A stretch of DNA of 64,000 nucleotides from Micromonospora sp. NBC_01699 (GTDB taxonomy: Bacteria > Actinomycetota > Actinomycetes > Mycobacteriales > Micromonosporaceae): the NCBI RefSeq assembly GCF_036250065.1, contig NZ_CP109199.1, positions 1,736,001 to 1,800,000 of the forward strand. Reading direction: 5' to 3'. Each line of letters begins with the position of its first letter. The first letter of the stretch is position 1. This document shows positions 1 to 7,001 of the stretch, piece by piece. A program made the translations under genes and the position numbers. Under the pieces are notes generated by a model, which worked only from the letters and a program-made list of their open reading frames with translations, made no database searches and was not told the origin of the DNA.

Positions 1-1
1 G

Positions 2-199
2 CGGACGACCGGCGCCTGGCTCTTCGTCGTCTCGGCCCTGATCGCCTGGTACACCGCCACCGCGATGATGCTGGAGGCGACCTACGGGCGGGTCATCCTG
101 CCGATCGGCAAGCGCCACGGCGTCAACGTGCCCGGCCGACAGCCCCGCCAGAACATCCAGTTCGTCTCCGGCGAACCGGGCATCAAGGTCGGCCAGTAG
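2..199 (+). CDS. SatP/YaaH-type acetate-succinate transporter, C-terminal end only
   Basis: The window opens inside this gene; the last 65 codons are readable and end in TAG. They show one hydrophobic segment (FVVSALIAWYTATAMML), then EATYGR and a polar tail with IGKRHG. This is the usual C-terminus of the GPR1/FUN34/YaaH family, small six-helix membrane proteins that take up acetate or succinate. The N-terminal family signature lies outside the window, so the identification rests on the tail alone. A perfect 15-bp hairpin about 100 bases after the stop closes the unit. Confidence 0.75.
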   Translation, partial: RTTGAWLFVVSALIAWYTATAMMLEATYGRVILPIGKRHGVNVPGRQPRQNIQFVSGEPGIKVGQ

Positions 200-295
200 C
201 CTGGTGGTGGATTGAGCGGCGACTTCTACTCCGAAGACGACGCCGATACTGCAAGCAGTGCGCATGAGGGTGGAAAAACGGGTAGGTCGGCTACA

Positions 296-330
296 AAGAA
301 GGGCCCCAGCATCGCGCTGGGGCCCTTCTT
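296..330. terminator. Bidirectional hairpin terminator
   Basis: Perfect 15-bp stem (AAGAAGGGCCCCAGC at 296-310 against 316-330) with a 5-base loop. It ends in CTTCTT on one strand and, by symmetry, on the other. It lies between the convergent transporter gene and the DUF397/HTH pair and can serve both. Confidence 0.85.
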
Positions 331-382
331 AGCTGGAAATCTGTCTGACAGGGAGACCAAACTTCCGTAGTCGATCGAGTGA

Positions 383-598
383 CTAACTGGCACTCGACGC
401 GAAGCTGACGAACGCCCGCCACGCCTCCGGCCCGAAGGTCAGGGTACCGCCGTCGCGGTCCTTGGTGTCCCGGACGAGCACCCGGCCAGGGAGGTTGTCG
501 GCCACTTCCACGCAGTCACCGTTGCCGCTGCCGTTGCTGCGGCTGCTCTTGCGCCATGCGGCGTGGGTGAGATTCACGGCTAGCCTTCCTTCATCCAA
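383..598 (-). CDS. DUF397 domain small protein
   Basis: A 71-residue protein with the DUF397 signature: W-x-K-S-S-x-S near the N-terminus (WRKSSRSNGSG), then CVEVAD, VRDTKD and a C-terminal FxxxAWRAF block. In actinomycetes these proteins are typically encoded next to DUF5753 HTH regulators of the WhiJ type and are thought to act with them. The ATG lies 19 bases inside the end of the upstream HTH gene, so translation is probably coupled. The role as partner or antagonist of the regulator is inferred from this arrangement. Confidence 0.85.
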   Translation of the reverse strand: MDEGRLAVNLTHAAWRKSSRSNGSGNGDCVEVADNLPGRVLVRDTKDRDGGTLTFGPEAWRAFVSFASSAS

Positions 599-1434
599 TA
601 ATCGCGCGCACGTTCGATTGCCGTGCGTGACTCGTCGGGGCCTGTTGCTACCGCCCGTAGGTGGTCAAAGGCGAGCGTATACCGGCTCACATAATCCTCT
701 TGCTCGACGTGCGAATCACCGGTCAGGCTCTCCGTGAAGACGATCGACGGATGCTCCGGGAACGACATGACGCTGAACCCTCCGCCAAGACCGAAGTGCC
801 AGACTGTCTGCTGCTTGAGTATCTGGACTGTCACCTCGGGCGAGGGGTGAGCCAACCGGTCGAGCTGTTCGGCAAACACCTTCGGTCCGCCTATCGGGCG
901 GTGCAACAGGGACTCGTCGAGAACAACCCACAAGCTCAGGCTGCCATCGGTTAGCCTCACCTGCCTCGCCATCCGGGCGTCAACGAGCCGGTCGATCTCA
1001 TCCGGGTCGACGCGGCGGGGATCGCTGGCGAACAGGGCTCGGGCGTATCCCTCCGTCTGGAGCAGGCCCGGCATGAAGCCCCAGTTCCAGGAGTTGACGG
1101 CGGTCGCCTCGGCCTCAAATGCGATGTAGGTACTCAGGCCACCTGTGATCACGTGGCGGTAGTCCTCCCACCAGCCTCGGCCACGCCCCTCGCGTGCGAG
1201 CTGCCAGAACTGCTCGTGAGTCTCCTCCGGAACGTTGTACGTCTTGAGGATCAGGAACAGGTCACCCTTGCTGACACCCGACTGGGCCAGTTCAATCCGG
1301 CTGATCTTTCCTTGCGAACACCCGACCAGCCCGGCCGCCTCCTCAGCGGACAGTCCGGCTTCCGTGCGGAGCCTGCGCAGGTCAAGTCCGAGTTGTCTCG
1401 CGCGAACCGTGGGAGTTCGCTTCTGGTCAGGCAC
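580..1434 (-). CDS. HTH (XRE) regulator with DUF5753 domain
   Basis: 284 residues. An N-terminal helix-turn-helix spans roughly residues 10-65 (LRRLRTEAGLSAEEAAGLVG, then SQGKISRIE). A DUF5753 domain follows, with the typical MPGLLQTEGYARAL and a C-terminal SVMSFPEHPSIVF region. This is the WhiJ-like class paired with DUF397 proteins in streptomycetes and relatives, where members influence development or small-gene modules. I chose the GTG at 1434 because GGGAGAGG sits about five bases upstream; the longer frame to 1539 would run through the predicted promoter. It is co-transcribed with the DUF397 gene and diverges from a run of tiny genes that it may control. Confidence 0.88.
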   Translation of the reverse strand: MPDQKRTPTVRARQLGLDLRRLRTEAGLSAEEAAGLVGCSQGKISRIELAQSGVSKGDLFLILKTYNVPEETHEQFWQLAREGRGRGWWEDYRHVITGGLSTYIAFEAEATAVNSWNWGFMPGLLQTEGYARALFASDPRRVDPDEIDRLVDARMARQVRLTDGSLSLWVVLDESLLHRPIGGPKVFAEQLDRLAHPSPEVTVQILKQQTVWHFGLGGGFSVMSFPEHPSIVFTESLTGDSHVEQEDYVSRYTLAFDHLRAVATGPDESRTAIERARDYWMKEG

Positions 1435-1482
1435 CGTAACCTCTCCCTCGCTCGCCACGACCATGCGTTGCCCCGCGATGGA

Positions 1483-1512
1483 GCAATAGCCCGTCGTTGC
1501 GCGGTATGTCAA
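1483..1512 (-). promoter_or_regulatory. Sigma70-like promoter of the HTH/DUF397 unit
   Basis: Reading leftward, TTGACA (1512-1507), an 18-base spacer and TATTGC (1488-1483). The transcript would start near 1476, giving a leader of about 40 bases before the GTG at 1434. The palindrome AAGCGCTT (1511-1518) overlaps the -35 element and could be an operator. Confidence 0.55.
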
Positions 1513-1796
1513 GCGCTTGTTGGACGTTCGGCTTCCCAACCCCGTGATGCCGGGCTAGCCGATGCTGGGAGGGTAGCCGCTCACCGGCGCGGACATGTCC
1601 AGCCGCATCGCGTCTCTCAATCTGTCGGCTACCCCGCCGGGACGCTGCCAATGGACCGCTGTGGTCGATTGATCCTAAAGAGTCCAATTCTGCACCCACC
1701 GTCACCCCTCTCACTGATCGACGTTGAACGGGTTGTCTCAGCACCGTTGCGTTAGTCAGGGTGAATGATGCAAGCTAATTGGCAATAAGTCGAGCT

Positions 1797-1813
1797 GATC
1801 ACTATGAGTGATC
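1797..1813. promoter_or_regulatory. Inverted repeat, probable operator before the tiny-gene operon
   Basis: Perfect 7-bp inverted repeat GATCACT-atg-AGTGATC, 18 bases before the first small gene. It would overlap the -10 region of a weak promoter beginning with TTGGCA at 1779-1784. Its place between the divergent HTH regulator and the small genes makes it a candidate binding site for that regulator; this is inference. The rest of 1513-1831 shows no gene. Confidence 0.45.
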
Positions 1814-1831
1814 TTACCTGTGGGATGGTGT

Positions 1832-1984
1832 ATGGACCTCTTTGTCCCGTTGTTGACGCTACTGGTGGGTTTCGCCGTTGGGCTGACCATCTTCAAGGTC
1901 AAAAGCCGGTGGTGCCCTAAGTGCGGGTTGGCGACCACCGACCGCATGACCGACCCCAACCCCGGCAGGCATCACCATGTCTAG
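1832..1984 (+). CDS. Small membrane protein with a WCPKCG motif
   Basis: A 50-residue protein. Residues 4-22 form one hydrophobic helix (FVPLLTLLVGFAVGLTIF), followed by KSRWCPKCG and a polar tail ending HHHV. The CxxC could bind zinc or take part in redox chemistry on the cytoplasmic side. The ATG is preceded only by a weak GGGATGG. The stop overlaps the next start by eight bases, supporting both genes. I do not recognise a named family. It is the first gene of the overlapping series divergent from the DUF5753 regulator. Confidence 0.65.
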   Translation: MDLFVPLLTLLVGFAVGLTIFKVKSRWCPKCGLATTDRMTDPNPGRHHHV

Positions 1985-2267
1985 GCATCGGTTGCGGGTA
2001 GCGCCTGACCATCCACGACATCGCCGGAGTTGGCTCCGGCTGTTCCACTACTGCGTGCGCGGGCACCGTTGGCGCCGCCGGGCTCTGAGTCCCTTCCCTT
2101 GCCCGATGGCTGCAACGCGGCCGTCCGAGCTGCCCCCGGCACCGCCGGGGCCTGGTCCGCGTCCACGCCCCCTCAATGGTGGTCCGGCCTACCCTGTTCC
2201 GCCGCTCGGCCGGGGCGGGCCGGGTTCGTGCGGGCGCATCCGGCGGAACTCACGGGGTGACCGATGA
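1977..2267 (+). CDS. Hypothetical basic, proline-rich protein
   Basis: A 96-residue frame whose ATG lies inside the end of the preceding gene and whose TGA forms an ATGA overlap with the next. The first 35 residues (SWLRLFHYCVRGHRWRRR) look like real protein. The remainder is rich in Pro, Arg and Gly and could be disordered. No family was recognised. Support comes mainly from the two overlaps and the continuous small-gene series, so the assignment is moderate. Confidence 0.5.
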   Translation: MSRHRLRVAPDHPRHRRSWLRLFHYCVRGHRWRRRALSPFPCPMAATRPSELPPAPPGPGPRPRPLNGGPAYPVPPLGRGGPGSCGRIRRNSRGDR

Positions 2268-2473
2268 GTGGGGAGTTGAGCGTGGGCACGTTGGCGTGGA
2301 TCGCTCGCGCGGAGGTGAAACGACACCGCAGGGGAACCCTGTGGCGCCCGGTCTGCCTGCACTGCACCCAGTACGGATGCACGTACATGGATCGCGCGAT
2401 CGAGTTCCTACAGGCCCTCCCACGGGACGCGGGCATCGATGCGCAGGCCGGGGCCGGGGACGGGGAGTCATGA
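2264..2473 (+). CDS. Small Cys-motif protein, first of a tandem pair
   Basis: 69 residues, starting in an ATGA overlap with the preceding gene. It carries C-x2-C-x5-C (VCLHCTQYGCTY) followed by a helix containing DRAIEFLQALP. The same layout recurs in the next gene (CPQCVADYEC, then DWAIKEWIEARP), so the two are probably diverged paralogues with a small metal-binding knuckle. Function is unknown. The tight coupling suggests the products are made together. Confidence 0.65.
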   Translation: MSGELSVGTLAWIARAEVKRHRRGTLWRPVCLHCTQYGCTYMDRAIEFLQALPRDAGIDAQAGAGDGES

Positions 2474-2679
2474 GCAGGCAGGATGAGCCGCTGACGAGGG
2501 CCGGAATCTGGTGGGCCGTACGCATGACGCTTCAGGGGCATGTCAACGGGCGGCGCTGTCCGCAGTGCGTGGCCGACTACGAGTGCCGGCAGCTTGACTG
2601 GGCGATCAAGGAGTGGATCGAGGCGAGACCGACTTCGGCGGTGTCGGTGCTGCTCAGCGGCGCGGGCGTGATCGTGTGA
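2470..2679 (+). CDS. Small Cys-motif protein, second of a tandem pair
   Basis: 69 residues, beginning in an ATGA overlap. It has GIWWAVRMTLQGH, then C-x2-C-x5-C (RCPQCVADYECR) and the helix LDWAIKEWIEARP, parallel to the preceding gene. The stop overlaps a GTG that begins the ribbon-helix-helix gene. The short Cys knuckle suggests zinc binding, but the role is unknown. Confidence 0.65.
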   Translation: MSRQDEPLTRAGIWWAVRMTLQGHVNGRRCPQCVADYECRQLDWAIKEWIEARPTSAVSVLLSGAGVIV

Positions 2680-2948
2680 CTGACGGATTGATCGCAGCCA
2701 CAGCTCTCGCTGCCGAGGGTGGCGCCGACCAGAGCGGTCGGTCGCTGGTGAAGGTCACCGTCAACCTGGTACCGCGTTCGGTTCGTGCGCTTGAGCTGGC
2801 CTGCGGGCGTACCCGGGACACCAAGACCGACACGATCAACCGCGCGCTGGTCGCCTACCACCTGGTCCTCGACCTGATCGACCACGGGGACGGCAGCCTC
2901 ACCCTGCGAAACACCGACGGATCCCTCGAACGGGTGCACCTGATCTAA
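2676..2948 (+). CDS. Ribbon-helix-helix-like DNA-binding protein
   Basis: 90 residues from a GTG that shares its last bases with the preceding TGA (GTGA overlap). Residues 22-60 fit a ribbon-helix-helix fold: a short strand VKVTVNL, a helix VRALELACG, then TDTINRALVAYHLVLDLI. Such proteins bind operators as dimers and often act as antitoxins or local repressors. No toxin gene is obvious next to it. It may be a second regulator of this small-gene island. Confidence 0.65.
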   Translation: MTDGLIAATALAAEGGADQSGRSLVKVTVNLVPRSVRALELACGRTRDTKTDTINRALVAYHLVLDLIDHGDGSLTLRNTDGSLERVHLI

Positions 2949-2954
2949 CCGGAG

Positions 2955-3305
2955 GTGACAAACCATAAAGTACGACGAGGCAAGTCAAAGGCCAAAGCGA
3001 CCTCGGATGGTAGCCGGCACCCCACCGGACCCCGCCGTGAGAACTCACTCACATCGATCGACGGATCGCGTACTGGCGTGGCCGAGATCCACACCCCTGG
3101 ACCTGGGTGGGTCAATTTGCGCGGTGTTTCGAACGAGTGGGACGGGACGGACGGGCGAAACGTCGCGCTGTGGGGGCGGGTTGCCGCCCTTCGCCAAGCA
3201 CGAGAGTGGGCGTACCCGCCGAGTCCTCCACCTCCTCCGGTCATCTTAAAGATTCCAACTCAGCGCACCGGTAGCCGAGAGCGAGCGGAACTGCCCCGTG
3301 GATGA
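2955..3305 (+). CDS. Hypothetical protein of the small-gene series
   Basis: 116 residues from a GTG six bases after the preceding stop; the ribosome site is poor and the start is uncertain. The middle reads like real protein (TPGPGWVNLRGVSNEWDG, then GRNVALWGRVAALRQAREW). The N-terminus is basic (KVRRGKSKAKA) and the end is proline-rich. Its stop overlaps the next GTG by eight bases, the best evidence that it is translated. No family was recognised. Confidence 0.5.
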   Translation: MTNHKVRRGKSKAKATSDGSRHPTGPRRENSLTSIDGSRTGVAEIHTPGPGWVNLRGVSNEWDGTDGRNVALWGRVAALRQAREWAYPPSPPPPPVILKIPTQRTGSRERAELPRG

Positions 3306-3570
3306 CGACGACGAAGACGTGATAGCCCAGCACCAGCACGGCCCGGACTGGCGCTGTCGCGCCTGCCGCGATCCGTGGCCCTGCTGGTTCTTCCAGCGGC
3401 GGCTGTTGGCGGTGGCTCACGGGAGGCCGCAGAACCTCCGGATCTACATGAAGCAATACCGGAAGCTTGCGGGGGCCGAGCTGATGGACGTGGCCCCCGA
3501 AGAGTTGGACGCCCGTTTTCTCGGGTGGCTGACGTGTCCACCCATACGACGGCGATTGCGATCAATCTAG
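3298..3570 (+). CDS. Hypothetical protein with Cys/Trp-rich N-terminus
   Basis: 90 residues from a GTG overlapping the preceding stop. After an acidic start (DDDDED) comes DWRCRACRDPWPCWFFQRRLL, with three cysteines and four tryptophans, then a helical region with YMKQYRKLAGAELMDVAPEEL and RFLGWL. The CxxC may bind a metal. I recognise the general style of small proteins found near DUF397/HTH modules but not a named family. Confidence 0.6.
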   Translation: MDDDDEDVIAQHQHGPDWRCRACRDPWPCWFFQRRLLAVAHGRPQNLRIYMKQYRKLAGAELMDVAPEELDARFLGWLTCPPIRRRLRSI

Positions 3571-3734
3571 TGAAGAGAAACACCGTGCGGTACCCGGTCC
3601 GCAAGTGCAGCGTGTGTACGCGAACATTCGAGGTGCGGCCCGGAAAGGCGGCGCCCTTCCATGACGAGGTAGGCACGGAAAAGATCTGCTTCGGATCGGG
3701 GGGCCCGGCGCTCCCGATCGTTCCGACTAAGTGA
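3570..3734 (+). CDS. Small zinc-ribbon-like protein
   Basis: 54 residues starting in a TAGTG overlap (the G of TAG is the first base of GTG). It contains KCSVCTRTFEV and, 27 residues later, EKICFGSGGP, giving CxxC and a later single Cys with a possible His ligand (FHDE) between them. It is the last gene of the series. Further upstream the same frame looks non-coding, so the short start is preferred. Function is unknown. Confidence 0.6.
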   Translation: MKRNTVRYPVRKCSVCTRTFEVRPGKAAPFHDEVGTEKICFGSGGPALPIVPTK

Positions 3735-3861
3735 AGATTTTTAAGGAGCGTTCGTCGGCGGATCACTAGGGCTGGGCAGGAAATTGGGGCGACTGACAGT
3801 TGCCCGGATATCTGCTGGAATTGTCCCGTTCGGCTCCAATAATTTAATTGATCGACATCTA

Positions 3862-3890
3862 TTGACGGTCACTGACTGGGTACCTAGCGT
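3862..3890 (+). promoter_or_regulatory. Promoter for a leaderless transcript
   Basis: TTGACG (3862-3867), a 17-base spacer and TAGCGT (3885-3890), with only seven bases before the ATG at 3898. The transcript would therefore begin at or next to the start codon. No ribosome site is present upstream of that ATG, which fits leaderless translation, common in actinobacteria. Confidence 0.7.
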
Positions 3891-3897
3891 GATTGGC

Positions 3898-4509
3898 ATG
3901 AAGAACGCCTCACGTTGCCTAGTGGCGACATTCCTGGCCTTGACAACCGCGCTCGCGGTTGTCGTCGTCCCCCGATCGCCGGCCACAGCCCACGACGACC
4001 CGGCCGGCATCGACTACGTGTTGTTCTGGTGCAAGATGCCCTCGTCTACTGTCCGGTGGTCCGATGAGACGGGCGGCGGCGGCTACGGCCAACAGGCAAT
4101 CGAAGCAGCCGCAGCGTGGGACAACTACACCCCAGTCACGATGCAACTCGTTGGGACCACCCCCAATTTGATCGTGGATCAGGCATATTGGGGAAACACC
4201 GGATGGGCTGGTCAGACGCAAGCACCCGCAAGCAATCCATCATGTGCTGGCGGACTGGCCGTGTGGGAGCGCCTGCCGCTGACATCGATGCTGAACACGT
4301 ACTACACGGACGCGTACCCGGCAGACAAACGACAGAGCGTGTTCGGGCACGAGATCGGGCACGCGCTTGGGATCAACCACCAGAGTCACCCAGGAAACAC
4401 CTGCGGCGGCCTGGCGCTCATGTACTACACCGTGGCGTTCCGTTACGATACGTGTAGCCAGTTCCTCCCTCAGTCCGACGACGTGGCCGCAATTAATTTC
4501 ATCTACTAA
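3898..4509 (+). CDS. Secreted matrixin-like zinc metalloprotease
   Basis: 203 residues. The N-terminus is a Sec signal peptide (KNASRCLVATFLALTTALAV, cleavage near SPATAH). The catalytic zinc motif HEIGHALGINH is at residues 151-161, with a downstream Met-turn (LALMYY) and SDDVAAINFIY at the end. This is the HExxHxxGxxH pattern of metzincins; length and ending resemble bacterial matrixin-like enzymes. Four or five cysteines could form disulfides outside the cell. The promoter places the ATG at the 5' end of the mRNA. A lipoprotein gene follows after 14 bases and is probably co-transcribed. Substrate is unknown. Confidence 0.85.
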   Translation: MKNASRCLVATFLALTTALAVVVVPRSPATAHDDPAGIDYVLFWCKMPSSTVRWSDETGGGGYGQQAIEAAAAWDNYTPVTMQLVGTTPNLIVDQAYWGNTGWAGQTQAPASNPSCAGGLAVWERLPLTSMLNTYYTDAYPADKRQSVFGHEIGHALGINHQSHPGNTCGGLALMYYTVAFRYDTCSQFLPQSDDVAAINFIY

Positions 4510-4523
4510 CTGAGGGGCTGTCG

Positions 4524-5117
4524 ATGTTTTGGAAACTTCCGATCGCCGTTGCAGGGCTGGTCCTGCTCGCCGCGCCGATGGCGGGTTGCGGTGGTGTGGA
4601 CCGGGTAAACGGGTCGGCCTCCGCCCCCGCTGAACGAAGCGCGGGCGCGGGTCAAGGGGACATTCACGTTTCCCGCATCAAGGACTACAACACGTTTGCG
4701 GAACTCAAGGCAGAAAGCACGGTCGCCGTGCGGGCGACGGCCGGGGACGCTCGGGTCGAGATGTTGCACGGTGTGCCGTTTACCGTCACCAGCGTCAAGC
4801 TGATCGGGCCGGCAGTGTGGGGCCAGGTGCCGCCCCTGGGGGCGCTGGAGGTGCGGCAGACCGGGAGCGCGACGGCCGTAGCGGCGGATCTGTCGCCCCT
4901 GCTGGTCGAGGGCCGGGAATACCTCCTGTTCGTGACCCCATGGATCTATGAGAAGGGGGTGCCTACCGGGCAGTGGGTCATCACCGGCGATCAGGGGGTG
5001 TACGTCCTGGAGGGCTCCGGAGATTCCGCCCGGTACCGGTTTGCCGGTGCGCCGAAACCCAACCTCCCTGCTGAGTTGACCGTCGAACAGGTACACGCGG
5101 GAAGTTTTCCCGCCTAG
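4524..5117 (+). CDS. Lipoprotein of unknown function downstream of the metalloprotease
   Basis: 197 residues with a lipoprotein signal peptide: charged start, LVLLAAPMAGC lipobox (Cys near residue 22), then a small polar linker. The exported part has strand-like segments (STVAVRATAGDARVEML, VTSVKLIGPAVWGQVPP, GREYLLFVTPW) suggestive of a beta-sandwich. GAGGGG precedes the ATG by about six bases. The gene follows the metalloprotease by 14 bases and may assist, inhibit or retain it; that is inference from position only. Confidence 0.75.
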   Translation: MFWKLPIAVAGLVLLAAPMAGCGGVDRVNGSASAPAERSAGAGQGDIHVSRIKDYNTFAELKAESTVAVRATAGDARVEMLHGVPFTVTSVKLIGPAVWGQVPPLGALEVRQTGSATAVAADLSPLLVEGREYLLFVTPWIYEKGVPTGQWVITGDQGVYVLEGSGDSARYRFAGAPKPNLPAELTVEQVHAGSFPA

Positions 5118-5201
5118 GCACCTCGCCCCGCTCGGCGTGACTTTCTGCGGTGGCGCTCTCGGGGCGGGCCCTCCCTATCGGTCGGCGGGGGAGGGAAGAT
5201 C

Positions 5202-5223
5202 GGGAGCGGTCCGGACCGCTCCC
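5202..5223. terminator. Inverted repeat, probable terminator
   Basis: Perfect palindrome GGGAGCGGTCC/GGACCGCTCCC without a loop, about 85 bases after the lipoprotein stop and followed by GCTTTCCC. It probably ends the metalloprotease-lipoprotein transcript, although a loopless palindrome could also be a protein site. Confidence 0.5.
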
Positions 5224-5342
5224 GCTTTCCCGCTCGCTGTCTCGGTCAGGCGCTCGCCGGCTCCGGCCATGGCTCTCGGAGGCCCATCTCATCGAGCACG
5301 CGCCGCAGTCGGTCGATGGTCTGACAGGGCCTGAACGAACTG

Positions 5343-5386
5343 AAGGAGCGATCCCGGTTTACCTTGGCTGTCCGGGGTCGCTCCTT
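5343..5386 (-). terminator. Hairpin terminator of the 5393-6184 lipoprotein gene
   Basis: AAGGAGCGATCCCGG (5343-5357) pairs with 5372-5386 with one G-U type mismatch and a 14-base loop. It lies seven bases beyond the stop of the leftward gene, the expected place for its terminator. Confidence 0.7.
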
Positions 5387-5392
5387 GCGCTG

Positions 5393-6184
5393 CTACTTCG
5401 GTCGCCACTCCCCGCACCCCTCGGCATGGAACGCGTAGTCCGTCGACCGGATCGTCACCTGTACCCGTCGGGCCCCGGCGGTGAAGTAATTGTCGATCGT
5501 GCCGCCGTCTCGGTTCTGCCGCTCCCAGTAGCAGCCCTTCACGTCGGTGACTACGTACGTCCCGGGCTTGATTTCGCTGCCGACGAGGTAGGTGCCATCG
5601 GCGAACAGCCGCCCCTCCTTAGTCAGTTTGGCGTCCGCTGAGCCTCGTGCGATTGCCTGCTTCCACCTCGCCCCCAACGGATGCTTCGGACACAAGGTCA
5701 GGGCCCCGGTCAGCTCCGCGATTTGTTCGACGCTTGCCGCGTACTCCTCTTCGGTGTACATCTCTGTTGGGTCGTTTTCGGCGCAGATCGTGTACAAGGT
5801 CTCCACATCGTTGTCTATGTAGCCCGACGCCTTGTACGCCTGCTGCTCCAACGGGGTGGTGGGGGTGACGGCGGTGTCGGCATCACAGGAACTGGCCTTC
5901 GCTGACCAGATTTGGGTGAAGTCAGGGCCCTTGTTCGGGTCGATAAGGACGGCGTATCGTGCGGGTCCGCAGTCGAGAACCACCCGGCGAATGTTAGTCG
6001 GATCGTCGGGGAAGAGGTCCGCCGTGTTGGGGATGCCGTCGTTGTCCCTGTCAGCCGGAGGGGCGGTCGCTACGGCCGACGGTCGAGACGCCGCCGGTGA
6101 CGGCTGGGCGGCGGGCTCGGTGTTCCCGCATCCGGCAAGCGTCACGGTCAGTGCGGCGGCGAGTAGGTGGTGGCGTTTGGTCAC
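5393..6184 (-). CDS. Lipoprotein with calcium-binding-type repeat and C-terminal secreted domain
   Basis: 263 residues from the GTG at 6184, which gives a compact signal peptide (TKRHHLLAAALTVTLAGC) with lipobox LAGC; longer frames to 6253 exist and no clear ribosome site decides. After a Ser/Pro/Ala linker comes DRDNDGIPNTADLFPDDP, a thrombospondin-3-like calcium-binding motif. A central region has paired cysteines. The C-terminal domain (GTYLVGSEIKPGTYV, CYWERQ, EGCGEW) is a module seen in many actinobacterial secreted proteins. It is probably membrane-anchored outside the cell. Function is unknown. Confidence 0.75.
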   Translation of the reverse strand: MTKRHHLLAAALTVTLAGCGNTEPAAQPSPAASRPSAVATAPPADRDNDGIPNTADLFPDDPTNIRRVVLDCGPARYAVLIDPNKGPDFTQIWSAKASSCDADTAVTPTTPLEQQAYKASGYIDNDVETLYTICAENDPTEMYTEEEYAASVEQIAELTGALTLCPKHPLGARWKQAIARGSADAKLTKEGRLFADGTYLVGSEIKPGTYVVTDVKGCYWERQNRDGGTIDNYFTAGARRVQVTIRSTDYAFHAEGCGEWRPK

Positions 6185-6587
6185 CGTCGCAGTTTGCTGC
6201 CGGTCGATCACACCGGGCATGGGACGTTCGGGCCGGGTAGGTGTCGGGACCACGACACCCGTCGGCGCATCGGATACATGCCAGCAGTCTCTATCTTCCG
6301 GTCTACCTCCGGCGAACGAACACCGAAAAGGTTCGGATCGCCGGCTCCTCTAGTCATGCCGCACGGACGGACCCACGGTCTGTATGTTAGATCTCCAAGC
6401 CCTCGGCCCCGAGTTCGTTTCTCACACCGAGCAGGTTTCAACGTGATTGAACATGTGGATGTTGCTGCCACCGAACGAGGCTACCGCGAAGGCGCCCGTT
6501 GGCGGTTGGCGCGGCAGGAGAGTAGTTCGTCGGATAATAGGCAGCTGAATACGGTTCGCCGTATTCCCACTACTCCATAATGCATAA
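6185..6587. other. Non-coding stretch before a broken gene
   Basis: No convincing gene. The stretch is comparatively AT-rich for this genome. It contains an 8-bp hairpin GAATACGG-TTCG-CCGTATTC at 6547-6566 with a UUCG tetraloop, which could be a terminator or the end of a small RNA. A short frame at 6435-6580 ending PTTP is protein-like but too weak to call. Confidence 0.4.
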
Positions 6588-6883
6588 TCGCGGACGGCGG
6601 GCGTCATCGGCCGCTGCTGTCAGCTCTTTGGCACCGGAGACTGCGGCTTCTTAGTCTGCCCACCCGACTGGGAGACACTGTTTTTCGGGCCGATGAAAGC
6701 TTTTCCGGCGGCTGGAGCACCCGCCAATTCGAGTGGACCGACCCGTCCAGCTCGTACCCCGGCCGCTGGTGGGTGTGGTGGAAGTCCTCCAAGTTCAACC
6801 GGGAGAGCAGCGGACAGTACACCAGCCCGGATCCGCCCGCGTTGGGTGCCGAATCGTACGGATCCGGATGGTCGCAGTCGTAG
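6588..6883 (+). pseudogene. Frameshifted fragment of a secreted-type protein
   Basis: Two adjacent frames read like one protein. From about 6603 the first gives CQLFGTGDCGFLVCPPDW and TLFFGPMKAF. From 6692 a second frame gives ESFSGGWSTRQFEWTDP, SSSYPGRWWVWWKSSKF and YTSPDPPALGAESYGSGW before TAG at 6881. The join needs a frameshift near 6690-6700, and no start or signal peptide precedes the first part, so this looks like the decayed C-terminus of a larger protein. High Trp and Ser content suggests an exported or wall-binding origin. The family was not recognised. Confidence 0.4.
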
Positions 6884-6932
6884 AGGTTCCCCGGCAGGCA
6901 ACAAGCAGCACTAGTCGGTAACTATGGAGCCG

Positions 6933-6962
6933 AGCGGGCACGCCGTAGCGGGCGTGCCCGCT
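6933..6962. terminator. Hairpin terminator
   Basis: Perfect 12-bp stem AGCGGGCACGCC (6933-6944) against 6951-6962 with a 6-base loop, downstream of the broken gene fragment and 40 bases before the next start. Confidence 0.65.
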
Positions 6963-7001
6963 ACGGGGTCAGCGGCACGTAGGCGGCGATAGGGTGAGCC
7001 G

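Noticed and set aside
2945-3244. 99-codon leftward frame ending in Gly repeats
   Set aside because: Antisense to the small-gene series, where stop-start overlaps favour the rightward frames.
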